This document shows positions 25,057-33,379 of a DNA stretch of 64,000 nucleotides, piece by piece (the stretch's first letter is position 1; every line of letters starts with the position of its first letter). Position numbers and translations under genes: made by a program. The notes under the pieces are model-generated. The model was not told where the DNA came from. It did no database searches and saw only the letters and a list, made by a program, of their open reading frames with translations. Source of the stretch: Aquimarina sp042434915 (GTDB taxonomy: Bacteria > Bacteroidota > Bacteroidia > Flavobacteriales > Flavobacteriaceae); NCBI RefSeq assembly GCF_042434915.1, contig NZ_CP170198.1, positions 186,001 through 250,000 on the forward strand, in the 5' to 3' direction.

Positions 25057-25100
25057 AATTAAATAGCCCTTTTCATATATATGAAAAGGGCTATTTAATT
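25057..25100. terminator. 44-bp perfect palindrome, bidirectional terminator
   Basis: The two 22-base arms 25057-25078 and 25079-25100 are exactly complementary with no spacer. It lies between two convergent genes; the ends are A- and T-rich on both strands, as in a two-way terminator. Confidence 0.85.
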
Positions 25101-25121
25101 ATATCGTAACTAGGTTTCGTT

Positions 25122-26642
25122 TTATAAATTAAAACTAACAGTGAATGTTAGCTGCTCTTCTGTGGTATCGATCGTAGTTTGATTTATAAAATCTGATCCA
25201 GAAAATAGTTGTTGAGATCGATTTTGAGAAGTGTAATCATAGGCAGCGTCAAGTCTAATTTTTCTAAAAGTATACCCAAGACCTAAAGAATATCCCTCTT
25301 TCTCACTTAGTATGCGATCGTCCTTATACGGACTCTCTTCAAAACGCAGGCCACCTCTAAAGCTCCAGTTTCCATTACGCCATTCACCACCAACTCTTAC
25401 CGACGAAGCTCCTTGTAGCGTATTTTGAATGTCTTGATTAAGCTGATTGTATTGTACACCCTCCTCAGAATCAAATTCGGTAGTGCTATAATCTTTGTAG
25501 GAATAGTCTAAACTTAAAAGTCCTTTATTACCAAATAGCCATGCAACGCTACCTGTTGCTTTAGCAGGAGTTTTAAGTTGATATTCTGGAAAAACATTAA
25601 CTACATTGGGGCGCACAACTGCACGACCTTCTTCATTACTATTGGTCTCAATCTCTTGAAGCGTTTCTTCGGTAATATAGTACCACGTAGGAGATTCTAA
25701 GGCAAGTCCAACACGTAATTGGTTTGATAGCTTAGCGATACCGCCAATTTGAGCAGAAAATCCTGCCCCATTAGTTGATAAGCGATTGTTAAAACGTATT
25801 TCGTTTATCCTACTCCCAGTATTATTGTTAAATTCATAAAATCGAGTAACACGGTCATAGTTGATAAAATGTGAGCTTAAATTTACACCTAAATAAAAAT
25901 TCTTATGTAATTGTAAACCACCATTCAAAGTGAATTTTCCATTTAACCCTGTACTTTCATTACTGTATGTTTGGTCAAAACCCTCAGGGCCATTTGCAAT
26001 ATTAGAAATGTATCGTGAAGAAGTAGGCTCATCTGGATCTACGGCTTCAATAATAAAGGATTCGTATCCCAAAAAAGCCTGTTGTGCACGGTCGCCTTCG
26101 GTTTCGCCCAAAAAACTATAGACTCCTTCTACAGATTCTCTAGGTTGCACTGTAAGTGCTGCTACCTGTATACCTTGAGCTTTGGATAAAAAGTAAGAGT
26201 CAATAGAGTTTTGAGAAGTGCCAGATACAAAAAATTCATTTGCATTTGAAGCAGTTTGATCGTAAGCTAATCCTATTGAGAAACGGTTGATTGGAAAATT
26301 TTCATCTAGATTATTGTAAACGAAAACAGCTCCCAATTGATTAAAATTTAAATCTCGCTGAGCCGAGGTGTTGAGCGTGTTAAAATAAGCTGCTTCATTC
26401 TCAATACGTTGAGAAGATATGGTTACAGATGCTGATGAATTTAAGAAAACAGCTGATCCAGCAGGATTAATTTGTAAAGCAGAAAGATCTGCACCCAATG
26501 CGCCAAACGCACCACTCATAGCTCTAAATCTAGCAGTACCTTGAAGTTCTTGATTAGAAAAACGAACAGCGTCTGTGATATCTTGTGCGTTTGAAAAAGC
26601 TGTCACAAGTATAGCTATGAAAAAAAGTGATTTATTTATCAT
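25122..26642 (-). CDS. Outer-membrane porin of FadL/TodX type
   Basis: A 506-residue outer-membrane barrel, probably for uptake of hydrophobic compounds. The signal peptide ends near AFSNAQ. The N-terminus TARFRAMSGAFGALGADLSALQINPAG matches the plug/hatch region of the OmpP1/FadL/TodX family (NPAG motif). Many alternating strands follow and the C-terminus ends in an aromatic-rich strand (LTFTVSFNL). The substrate is unknown. It follows the SR-rich lipoprotein gene by 25 bases, likely in one operon. Confidence 0.85.
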   Translation of the reverse strand: MINKSLFFIAILVTAFSNAQDITDAVRFSNQELQGTARFRAMSGAFGALGADLSALQINPAGSAVFLNSSASVTISSQRIENEAAYFNTLNTSAQRDLNFNQLGAVFVYNNLDENFPINRFSIGLAYDQTASNANEFFVSGTSQNSIDSYFLSKAQGIQVAALTVQPRESVEGVYSFLGETEGDRAQQAFLGYESFIIEAVDPDEPTSSRYISNIANGPEGFDQTYSNESTGLNGKFTLNGGLQLHKNFYLGVNLSSHFINYDRVTRFYEFNNNTGSRINEIRFNNRLSTNGAGFSAQIGGIAKLSNQLRVGLALESPTWYYITEETLQEIETNSNEEGRAVVRPNVVNVFPEYQLKTPAKATGSVAWLFGNKGLLSLDYSYKDYSTTEFDSEEGVQYNQLNQDIQNTLQGASSVRVGGEWRNGNWSFRGGLRFEESPYKDDRILSEKEGYSLGLGYTFRKIRLDAAYDYTSQNRSQQLFSGSDFINQTTIDTTEEQLTFTVSFNL

Positions 26643-26667
26643 AATTTATTTTTGCAATAATTAAAAA

Positions 26668-27723
26668 TTATCCTCTGCCGCCTCTACTACTTCTTGATGA
26701 TGATCTACTGCCACCAGATCGTGCTCCAGAGCTCCTTGATGGGCTTGAGCTACTGCGAGTAGAAGATCGATTGCTTCTAGAAGATCCCGAAGAGTAATTA
26801 TTGTTAGATTGACTTCGAGAGCGAGAAGGTGAATACCCCTTATTCGTTGACCTATTTGAAGAACTTCGGTTAGATTTAACCGCTGGCGAAGCAGATCTAT
26901 TAGATCGCGATCTTACCGAGGACGGCGCGGTCGAACGATTTTGAGTTCTTGTATTAGAGCTTCGAGAATAAGAATTAGAACGTGCATTACGGCTACGGTC
27001 TGCAGATACATTGTTTCTTCTAACTGTAGTAGCACGTGCTCTGCTATATTGAGAGCTTCTGTTGGTCGAACGATTGTAATATGTATTACTTCTGCTCCGG
27101 TATAAAGTTCTTGGGGTGTTATGATATGCAAAGTATCGGTTTGAGTAGTAAGGAGTATATCTACGGTTGTAATATCCGTAGCCATAGTATGGATTATTGA
27201 ACCTTCTACCGTACCAATAAGGAGAATTCCAGCCTACAGACCAACCCCATCCATAATCAAACCAATAAGGATTTTGATAGCCGTACCACCCATAACCTGG
27301 GCCATACCAGCCTTGGTTAAAAAAAGGTCGATTCCATCCATTGTTATAAATGTTCACACTAATTTGATCTGGATTAGAACCCCATGATGGTTGTCCTACT
27401 TCGTAATTATGAGCAACATTTGTTGAATCGACTGTATCATATTCACTATCAGAATAGCTGTCTATATCTGTAAAAATAGCTCCGTCCTGAGTTATGTTAT
27501 CATAGACAGAGGATTTTTCTGCAAAATAATTAGAGTAATAATTATTAGAGATTGGCGCTTCCTCTTCGACAACAGGTGCTACTTGTGAGTTGTTCGTATC
27601 ATTGTATACACCATCATTATAAGAAGCGTACTCATAAGAACCACAAGATGTCAACAAAAGAAGCGTAGACAGCAAAAAGATTCCCGGTACGGTGTTTTTA
27701 AATAATTTATTTTTGAGTTGCAT
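26668..27723 (-). CDS. Lipoprotein with aromatic-rich middle and Arg/Ser-rich tail
   Basis: A 351-residue lipoprotein (lipobox LLTSCG, Cys27). After an acidic linker comes a Trp/Tyr/Gly-rich region (about 128-210, for example GWYGPGYGWYGYQNPYWF), then about 140 residues almost wholly of Arg, Ser, Asn and Thr, ending in Gly/Arg. The tail is strongly basic and surely disordered. I recognise similar proteins in Flavobacteriaceae but know no function; contacts with LPS, nucleic acid or acidic polysaccharide are possible. The porin gene follows 25 bases later. A -7 box lies upstream. Confidence 0.8.
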   Translation of the reverse strand: MQLKNKLFKNTVPGIFLLSTLLLLTSCGSYEYASYNDGVYNDTNNSQVAPVVEEEAPISNNYYSNYFAEKSSVYDNITQDGAIFTDIDSYSDSEYDTVDSTNVAHNYEVGQPSWGSNPDQISVNIYNNGWNRPFFNQGWYGPGYGWYGYQNPYWFDYGWGWSVGWNSPYWYGRRFNNPYYGYGYYNRRYTPYYSNRYFAYHNTPRTLYRSRSNTYYNRSTNRSSQYSRARATTVRRNNVSADRSRNARSNSYSRSSNTRTQNRSTAPSSVRSRSNRSASPAVKSNRSSSNRSTNKGYSPSRSRSQSNNNYSSGSSRSNRSSTRSSSSPSRSSGARSGGSRSSSRSSRGGRG

Positions 27724-27751
27724 ATCTACTTTATTTAATTGTTGAACGTTA

Positions 27752-27759
27752 CAAATTTA
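27752..27759 (-). promoter_or_regulatory. -7 promoter element of SR-rich lipoprotein operon
   Basis: TAAATTTG on the minus strand matches TAnnTTTG, 28 bases before the ATG at 27723. Confidence 0.55.
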
Positions 27760-27823
27760 GTTAGTTTTGCATTAACAAATTTTTATTTAACAAAGCAACA
27801 ACATTTGTGCCAAACAGCAATAT

Positions 27824-29302
27824 ATGGGGAAAAATCTAACTAAACGAAGCGAGGATTATTCAAAGTGGTATAACGAATTAGTCGTTAAGGCAGATTTAGC
27901 CGAAAATTCTGCAGTACGGGGTTGTATGGTAATTAAGCCTTATGGCTATGCAATTTGGGAAAAAATGCAAGCCGAATTGGATCGAAAATTTAAAGAAACT
28001 GGACATCAAAATGCATATTTTCCACTTTTTGTACCAAAAAGTTTATTTGAAGCAGAAGAAAAAAATGCAGAAGGATTTGCAAAGGAATGTGCAGTAGTCA
28101 CGCATTATCGTCTTAAAACTGACCCAGATAACGAGGGCAAATTAATTGTTGATCCTAATGCAAAATTAGAGGAGGAGCTAATAGTGCGCCCAACCTCTGA
28201 AGCTATTATTTGGAATACTTACAGAGGCTGGATACAGTCTTATAGAGATTTACCACTATTAATCAATCAATGGGCAAATGTAGTGCGTTGGGAGATGCGT
28301 ACACGTTTGTTTTTAAGAACAGCAGAATTTTTGTGGCAAGAGGGGCATACAGCACATGAAACAAGAGAGGAAGCTATTGCAGAGACCGCACAGATGAATA
28401 CTATATATGCTGAATTTGCTGAAAATTTTATGGCAATACCAGTAATTCAAGGTAGAAAAACCGAAAGTGAGCGTTTTGCAGGAGCAGAAGATACGTATTG
28501 TATCGAGGCTTTAATGCAAGATGGGAAAGCGCTGCAAGCTGGGACATCTCACTTTTTGGGTCAGAATTTCGCAAAAGCTTTTGATGTAAAATTTACTACC
28601 AAAGAGGGGAAGCAAGAATATGTCTGGGCAACCTCTTGGGGAGTGTCAACTCGATTGATGGGAGCGTTAATTATGACCCATAGTGATGATAATGGACTGG
28701 TGTTACCTCCAAATTTAGCTCCGATTCAGGTAGTGATTGTGCCAATTTATAAAGGAGAAGAGCAACTGTTACAAATTAGCAAAGTGGCCAATGATATGGT
28801 TGCCGCATTACGTACAAAAGGGGTAAGTGTCAAATATGATGATCGGGATACCTATCGTCCAGGAGCAAAGTTTGCTCAGTACGAATTACAAGGGGTGCCT
28901 ATTCGTATTGCAATAGGACCTAAAGATCTTGAGAAGGGTACGGTCGAACTTGCTCGTCGAGACACCTTGAGTAAAGAATTTTTAAATCAAGATGAAATTG
29001 AGAATAAGGTGCCTTTAATCTTAGATGCAATTCAACATAATTTACACCAACGTGCTACTCAATATCGAGATGAGCATATTACCGAGGTGAACTCTTACGA
29101 GGAGTTTAAAGAGGTCTTAGAAGGTAAAGGAGGGTTCTTGTCGGCGCATTGGGATGGAAGTGCAGAAACCGAACAAAAAATTAAAGAAGAAACAAAAGCA
29201 ACAATTCGATGTATTCCGTTCAATGCAATTGAAGAAAGTGGAATTTGTGTATATAGCGGAAAGCCTTCTAATCAGAGAGTTTTATTTGCAAAAGCATATT
29301 AA
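27824..29302 (+). CDS. proS: Prolyl-tRNA synthetase, archaeal/eukaryotic-like type
   Basis: Charges tRNA-Pro. The 492-residue length and lack of the bacterial YbaK-like insertion mark type 3 ProRS, common in Bacteroidota. Class II motifs are present: the motif 2 region RWEMRTRLFLRTAEFLWQEGHTAH, and the motif 3-like GVSTRLMGALIMTHSDDNGLVLPP. RPTSEAIIW is the proline-binding loop. The anticodon-binding and C-terminal zinc-like domains are complete to the last residues RVLFAKAY. The gene is divergent from the lipoprotein operon. Confidence 0.96.
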   Translation: MGKNLTKRSEDYSKWYNELVVKADLAENSAVRGCMVIKPYGYAIWEKMQAELDRKFKETGHQNAYFPLFVPKSLFEAEEKNAEGFAKECAVVTHYRLKTDPDNEGKLIVDPNAKLEEELIVRPTSEAIIWNTYRGWIQSYRDLPLLINQWANVVRWEMRTRLFLRTAEFLWQEGHTAHETREEAIAETAQMNTIYAEFAENFMAIPVIQGRKTESERFAGAEDTYCIEALMQDGKALQAGTSHFLGQNFAKAFDVKFTTKEGKQEYVWATSWGVSTRLMGALIMTHSDDNGLVLPPNLAPIQVVIVPIYKGEEQLLQISKVANDMVAALRTKGVSVKYDDRDTYRPGAKFAQYELQGVPIRIAIGPKDLEKGTVELARRDTLSKEFLNQDEIENKVPLILDAIQHNLHQRATQYRDEHITEVNSYEEFKEVLEGKGGFLSAHWDGSAETEQKIKEETKATIRCIPFNAIEESGICVYSGKPSNQRVLFAKAY

Positions 29303-29326
29303 TTTCAAAAAAAAAATCAATAACAT

Positions 29327-29356
29327 TTGTACGATTCAAAAATAGTTGTATTTTTG
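29327..29356 (+). promoter_or_regulatory. Promoter of first tRNA-Glu
   Basis: TTG (29327-29329), a 19-base spacer, then TATTTTTG plus C (29349-29356) match the Bacteroidetes consensus. The tRNA starts 24 bases later. Confidence 0.85.
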
Positions 29357-29380
29357 CATCCGCAATTAAGCAAATGTTTT

Positions 29381-29452
29381 GGCCCGTTCGTCTATCGGCT
29401 AGGACGCCAGGTTTTCATCCTGGTAAGAGGGGTTCGATTCCCCTACGGGCTA
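29381..29452 (+). tRNA. tRNA-Glu (anticodon TTC), copy 1
   Basis: A 72-base cloverleaf: acceptor GGCCCGT/ACGGGCT, anticodon stem CCAGG/CCTGG with loop TTTTCAT (anticodon TTC), T arm AGGGG/CCCCT with loop TTCGATT. Discriminator A; CCA is not encoded. Identical to copy 2. Confidence 0.97.
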
Positions 29453-29468
29453 CAAAAGATGATTTTAA

Positions 29469-29499
29469 TTGCATGTTTATAGTGAAAGCTATAAATTTG
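29469..29499 (+). promoter_or_regulatory. Promoter of second tRNA-Glu
   Basis: TTG (29469-29471), a 20-base spacer, then TAAATTTG plus C (29492-29499), 20 bases before the second tRNA. It lies between the two tRNA copies and may also drive rpsT. Confidence 0.8.
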
Positions 29500-29519
29500 C
29501 ATTCCTTGAAAAAGGAAAT

Positions 29520-29591
29520 GGCCCGTTCGTCTATCGGCTAGGACGCCAGGTTTTCATCCTGGTAAGAGGGGTTCGATTCCCCTACGGGCTA
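29520..29591 (+). tRNA. tRNA-Glu (anticodon TTC), copy 2
   Basis: The same 72-base sequence as copy 1, 67 bases downstream of it. The spacer sequences differ, so the duplication is limited to the tRNA itself. rpsT begins 35 bases after it. Confidence 0.97.
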
Positions 29592-29626
29592 CAAATTTTA
29601 GATTAAAAAATTTAACGAAAAAAAAG

Positions 29627-29875
29627 ATGGCAAATCACAAGTCAGCATTAAAGAGAATTAGAAACAGTGAGACAAAACGTCTTAGAAATAAGTATCAGCA
29701 TAAAACAACTCGTAATGCGATTAAAAAATTACGTGAGTCTGATAAAAAAGAAGCAGAGACTTTGTTGCCTTCTGTAGTTTCTATGATCGATAAGTTAGCT
29801 AAGCGTAATGTTATTCATTCGAATAAAGCAGCTAATTTAAAATCAAAGTTAGCAATACATGTTGCTTCTCTGTAA
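29627..29875 (+). CDS. rpsT: 30S ribosomal protein S20
   Basis: Binds 16S rRNA and supports 30S assembly. The 82-residue basic protein starts MANHKSALKRIRNSETKRLRN and contains KTTRNAIKKLRES and HSNKAANLKSKLAIHV, the hallmark three-helix pattern of bS20. It lies downstream of two tRNA-Glu genes and is probably read from their promoters. A terminator follows. Confidence 0.98.
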   Translation: MANHKSALKRIRNSETKRLRNKYQHKTTRNAIKKLRESDKKEAETLLPSVVSMIDKLAKRNVIHSNKAANLKSKLAIHVASL

Positions 29876-29903
29876 GTAATAAATTGTAATCTTAGTATAT
29901 ATT

Positions 29904-29936
29904 AAAAGCTCTTCATTTAATGGAGAGCTTTTTGTA
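29904..29936 (+). terminator. Terminator after rpsT
   Basis: The arms AAAAGCTCT (29904-29912) and AGAGCTTTT (29924-29932) around an 11-base loop are followed by T. Confidence 0.85.
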
Positions 29937-29976
29937 TTTTCTAAACTGAAATATAGTGAGTTTTTAGCGATGGTCT

Positions 29977-31236
29977 TTAATCAGTCTGAGGATGTTTGTT
30001 TTTTAACTCTATCCATCGAGACATGTATTCGGTACTTCTTATTGTATGGTATGATAACATACTGCCAATAAAATTTTGATTGCGAATTGTTCTTAAATTG
30101 CGGAGAGTGTATTCGATTTTCTCTAAAAGTACGTTTTGAAATTTATTTGAATTAAAGCGTTCGTTTAAAATTATATTGCCAATCTTTTTTTTATCATTCC
30201 ATATAGTTTCATTAGTGTATAAGAGAGATGCTTTTTCAGCAAAATCTTTGGGAGTGTCTGATATAAATCCGCTCCAAACATTTGATGCGTGCATCCCTTC
30301 TGCACCAATAGCGGTGGTCACATTTGGTGTTCCAGCTATCATAGCTTGTAAAAGTTTTCCTTTTATGCCTGCGCCAAATTGAATTGGTGCCAAACAAACT
30401 CTTGCTTCTTTCATTACCTTGTGAGCATTTGTAGTCCACCCTTTTATGTAAAAACGTTCTTTGGGGTTGTTTAATTGTATAGCTTTAGGAGGTGGATACG
30501 CACCGTAGATATGTAATTCTGCCTCGGAATTTTTGGCTGCAATTAGAGGCCAAATATTTTTTTTCAAATAGAGTACACTTTGCCAATTTGGTTCGTGCCT
30601 GAAGTTACCAATCGTTATAAAATTTTTTCTTTCACTAAAACTTGGAGTATTTTTAACTTGTTCCAAAGTTTCATAATTGAATGTTATTGGTAGGTAGAGT
30701 AGAAGATTGTGGTCAATTGAAAATGTTTTTTTTAATAATGATAATTCGTATTCAGAGATTATCAAAGAAAGGTCACATCGATAAATGCTGGCGATTTCTC
30801 TTTTTGTAATTGCTTCTTCTAATAAGATTGAGGGGGTAAATTCGTTCTTACTTTTAAAACAGTGTTCGCGAGTTTTTCTTAATGAATGAAGATCTTCTGT
30901 ATTTAAGATTCTTAAGGCATTAGGAACTGTCTTAGAAACTCTCCAGCCAAACTGCTCTTCAATTATAAAACGATCAAAAATGACAATATCAGGCTTTAGC
31001 TGGATCAAAAATGTGTCAAAATTAGAGTCATTAACAGCTATTTGGTATTTATCTATCCCGAATGTGTTTAGATCTGCCATATGATTTGACATATTTGATG
31101 TACATGCAAAAGTAATTTTACAGTCAGCATCAAAAAAAACTTGTATTAGTTGCATCATGCGAGTTCCTGCAGCAGATGAATCTGGCTCTGGCCAGACTGA
31201 TCCAATGATTAGGATCTTTTTTTTTGAAACTGTCAT
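29977..31236 (-). CDS. Glycosyltransferase, GT4-like
   Basis: A 419-residue GT-B-fold glycosyltransferase, likely transferring a sugar in surface-polysaccharide synthesis. The N-terminal Rossmann start is KKILIIGSVWPEPDSSAAGTR. The C-terminal nucleotide-sugar half has FITIGNFRHEPNWQSV, ELHIYGAYPP, RFYIKGW and APIQFGAGIKGKLLQAMIAGTP, which matches the GT4/GT1 pattern (G-x-K-x-LxAM-x-x-G-x-P). The usual Glu of the E-x7-E motif is replaced by the GAGIKGK form seen in many members. It stands alone with no other polysaccharide genes nearby. Donor and acceptor are unknown. Confidence 0.85.
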   Translation of the reverse strand: MTVSKKKILIIGSVWPEPDSSAAGTRMMQLIQVFFDADCKITFACTSNMSNHMADLNTFGIDKYQIAVNDSNFDTFLIQLKPDIVIFDRFIIEEQFGWRVSKTVPNALRILNTEDLHSLRKTREHCFKSKNEFTPSILLEEAITKREIASIYRCDLSLIISEYELSLLKKTFSIDHNLLLYLPITFNYETLEQVKNTPSFSERKNFITIGNFRHEPNWQSVLYLKKNIWPLIAAKNSEAELHIYGAYPPPKAIQLNNPKERFYIKGWTTNAHKVMKEARVCLAPIQFGAGIKGKLLQAMIAGTPNVTTAIGAEGMHASNVWSGFISDTPKDFAEKASLLYTNETIWNDKKKIGNIILNERFNSNKFQNVLLEKIEYTLRNLRTIRNQNFIGSMLSYHTIRSTEYMSRWIELKNKHPQTD

Positions 31237-31253
31237 GGGTTCTAAAATAGTTT

Positions 31254-31284
31254 ATATAAAAAAACCTCAGCTAACTGAGGTTTT
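31254..31284 (-). terminator. Terminator after coiled-coil gene
   Basis: The 10-bp arms AAAACCTCAG (31261-31270) and CTGAGGTTTT (31275-31284) around CTAA are followed on the minus strand by a T run. Confidence 0.85.
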
Positions 31285-31308
31285 AAGTTTATTGTAAAAA
31301 TAAATTAT

Positions 31309-32085
31309 TTATAACTTAGCAAACATAGCTTGCATTTTTTCTCGCTCTTCTTGCGCAAGTTCTTCGTCTACCAAAATTCGTCCACTATGCTCATCTGTAA
31401 TAATTTTCTTTCTAGAAGCAATTTCCATTTGTACTTGTGGTGGAATAGTAAAAAATGATCCTCCAGATGCACCACGCTCAATTGGAACTACAGCAAGTCC
31501 GTTCTTTACATTGTTTCTTATTCTTTTATAAGCTTTTACCAAACGTTCTTCAATGTCATTTTCAAAATTAGCAGATTTTGCCAAAAGTGCTTGCTCTTCT
31601 TTTTCAGTTTCTGCAAGAATAGCATCCAATTCACCTTTTTTATGAGCTAGATGACTATTGCGTTCTTTTAATTTTTCTTTTGTTTGATCAATAATTTCAT
31701 TCTTCTGAATGATCTGAGCTTTAAACTCTTTGATATGTTTATCTGATAATTCGATCTCTAGCTCTTGAAACTCTATTTCCTTACTCAAAGAATTAAATTC
31801 GCGGTTGTTGCGAACATTTTTCTGCTGTTCTTGATACTTTTTTATAAGTACTTTAGCTTCTTCAGTTAAGTTCTTTTTGTTTTTAATGCTTTCGTCTATA
31901 GTCTCAAGATCTTCTTTAAGTTTTTCTAATCTCTTATTTAATCCGGCTACTTCATCTTCAAGGTCTTCTACTTCTAGTGGTAACTCTCCACGTACGTTAC
32001 GAATCTCATCAACTCTAGAGTCTATTAATTGCAGGTCGAATAGTGCTCTTAATTTTTGCTCAACAGTAACTTCTTTCTTTGCCAT
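31309..32085 (-). CDS. Coiled-coil protein of C4 zinc-ribbon family, cysteines lost
   Basis: A 258-residue cytoplasmic protein. The Met at 32085 gives the family start MAKKEVTVEQKLRALFDLQ; the longer reading overlaps nif3 and is rejected. Residues about 30-185 are a long coiled coil (EDLEDEVAGLNKRLEKLKED and similar). The C-terminal GGSFFTIPPQVQMEI to DEHSGRILVDEEL aligns with the zinc ribbon of this family, where two CxxC pairs normally bind zinc; here all four positions lack Cys. The start lies one base after the nif3 stop, so the two are translationally linked, as in many Bacteroidota. Role unknown; RNA or DNA binding has been proposed for the family. Confidence 0.85.
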   Translation of the reverse strand: MAKKEVTVEQKLRALFDLQLIDSRVDEIRNVRGELPLEVEDLEDEVAGLNKRLEKLKEDLETIDESIKNKKNLTEEAKVLIKKYQEQQKNVRNNREFNSLSKEIEFQELEIELSDKHIKEFKAQIIQKNEIIDQTKEKLKERNSHLAHKKGELDAILAETEKEEQALLAKSANFENDIEERLVKAYKRIRNNVKNGLAVVPIERGASGGSFFTIPPQVQMEIASRKKIITDEHSGRILVDEELAQEEREKMQAMFAKL

Positions 32086-32086
32086 A

Positions 32087-33181
32087 TTATATGTATTGAA
32101 TTGGATTGGTGTTTTTATCCGATAAAATGATGGCAAAATTACTGATTTTTTTTCTAAGATAACTAACAATTAGATTTTTTGTGAACTGTTCGCTTTCATA
32201 ATGACCGATATCAGCGATTATAAGTTGATCCTCAGCTTCATAGAACTGATGGTATTTCATATCTGCAGTTATGAAAACGTCAGCTTTTGCTCTAATAGCA
32301 TCTTTTATTGCATAACTACCACTACCGCCAAGTACAGCTATTCTTTGAATAGGTTTATCTAGAAGTTTAGAATGACGCACGCAGCCTGCATTAAAAACTT
32401 TTTTAATGTGATGTAAAAAGTCAATCTCTGTCATTGGTTTTTCTAGAAAACCAAGCATTCCCATTCCTATTTTTTGGTTTGTGTTTTCTAATGTGTGTAG
32501 TTCATAAGCAACTTCTTCATAAGGATGTACCTTAAGCAGTGTTTTAATAATATTATTTTCTAAATGACTAGAAAACGTTATTTGTATTTGAGTTTCATTT
32601 TCAATATGTAAATTACCTACAGACCCTACCGTAGGATTAGCATCTTTTAAAGGTTTGAAACTTCCTAAACCAGTTGTGGTAAAACTACAATGATCATAAT
32701 TGCCAATGGCTCCTGCCCCTTCTTTAAAAAGAGCAGTTTTAATTTTATCTACGTCACGCTGCGGAGCATAGGTAATTAGTTTTTTAATGGTTCCTCTTTG
32801 TGGTATTAAAATTTGTCTCTGAGTCAAGTTTAATTGTTCACAGATCATATCATTTACTCCATTATTTGCATTATCTAATGCTGTGTGGATAGCATAAATA
32901 GCTATGTCATGTTTAATCGCTTTTTCAATTACACGTGCTACATAGGTATGACCATTAAATCTTTTTAAGCCTTTAAATACTATGGGATGAAAGCTGATAA
33001 TAAGATTACATTCTTTCTCGATCGCCTCGTCAACGATCGACTCAAGAGTATCGAGTGTTACAAGGACTCCTGTGATCACTGTTTCTTTGGATCCTACTAA
33101 CAATCCTACGTTATCAAAATCCTCTGCATAATGCAAGGGAGCCAAATTTTCTAGGTGTTGGATAACCTGTTCTATTTTCAT
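32087..33181 (-). CDS. NIF3-like dinuclear metal-centre protein
   Basis: A 364-residue protein of the NIF3/YbgI/DUF34 family, with a toroidal fold and a two-metal site; its physiological substrate is unsettled. The N-terminal half has DFDNVGLLVG, NLIISFHPIVFKGLKR and YAIHTALDN; the C-terminal half has FITADMKYHQFYEA and IADIGHYESEQF, which supply His and Glu metal ligands. The roughly 100-residue insert with KVHPYEEVAYELH (PII-like) is typical of the long form. Operon with the coiled-coil gene. Confidence 0.92.
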   Translation of the reverse strand: MKIEQVIQHLENLAPLHYAEDFDNVGLLVGSKETVITGVLVTLDTLESIVDEAIEKECNLIISFHPIVFKGLKRFNGHTYVARVIEKAIKHDIAIYAIHTALDNANNGVNDMICEQLNLTQRQILIPQRGTIKKLITYAPQRDVDKIKTALFKEGAGAIGNYDHCSFTTTGLGSFKPLKDANPTVGSVGNLHIENETQIQITFSSHLENNIIKTLLKVHPYEEVAYELHTLENTNQKIGMGMLGFLEKPMTEIDFLHHIKKVFNAGCVRHSKLLDKPIQRIAVLGGSGSYAIKDAIRAKADVFITADMKYHQFYEAEDQLIIADIGHYESEQFTKNLIVSYLRKKISNFAIILSDKNTNPIQYI

Positions 33182-33379
33182 CTAATTATTTTTAAATAAA
33201 CCAAAATACTCTAATATATGATTTTTATTTTAAAGAAAACTTCAATTTTTAAATGCTTGAATCTTTCTGTCTTTAGCAAAGGTCGCTCATTTATTTAGTG
33301 TTGTTCTTAAAATGTTTTACATTCGTTTAGAATTTTGATTTGTGAATTTAATATCACAAGCTTATAGCACCATACTGCG

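Noticed and set aside
29381..29591. Assembly duplication of the tRNA-Glu
   Set aside because: The sequences between and around the two copies differ, so this is a true pair.
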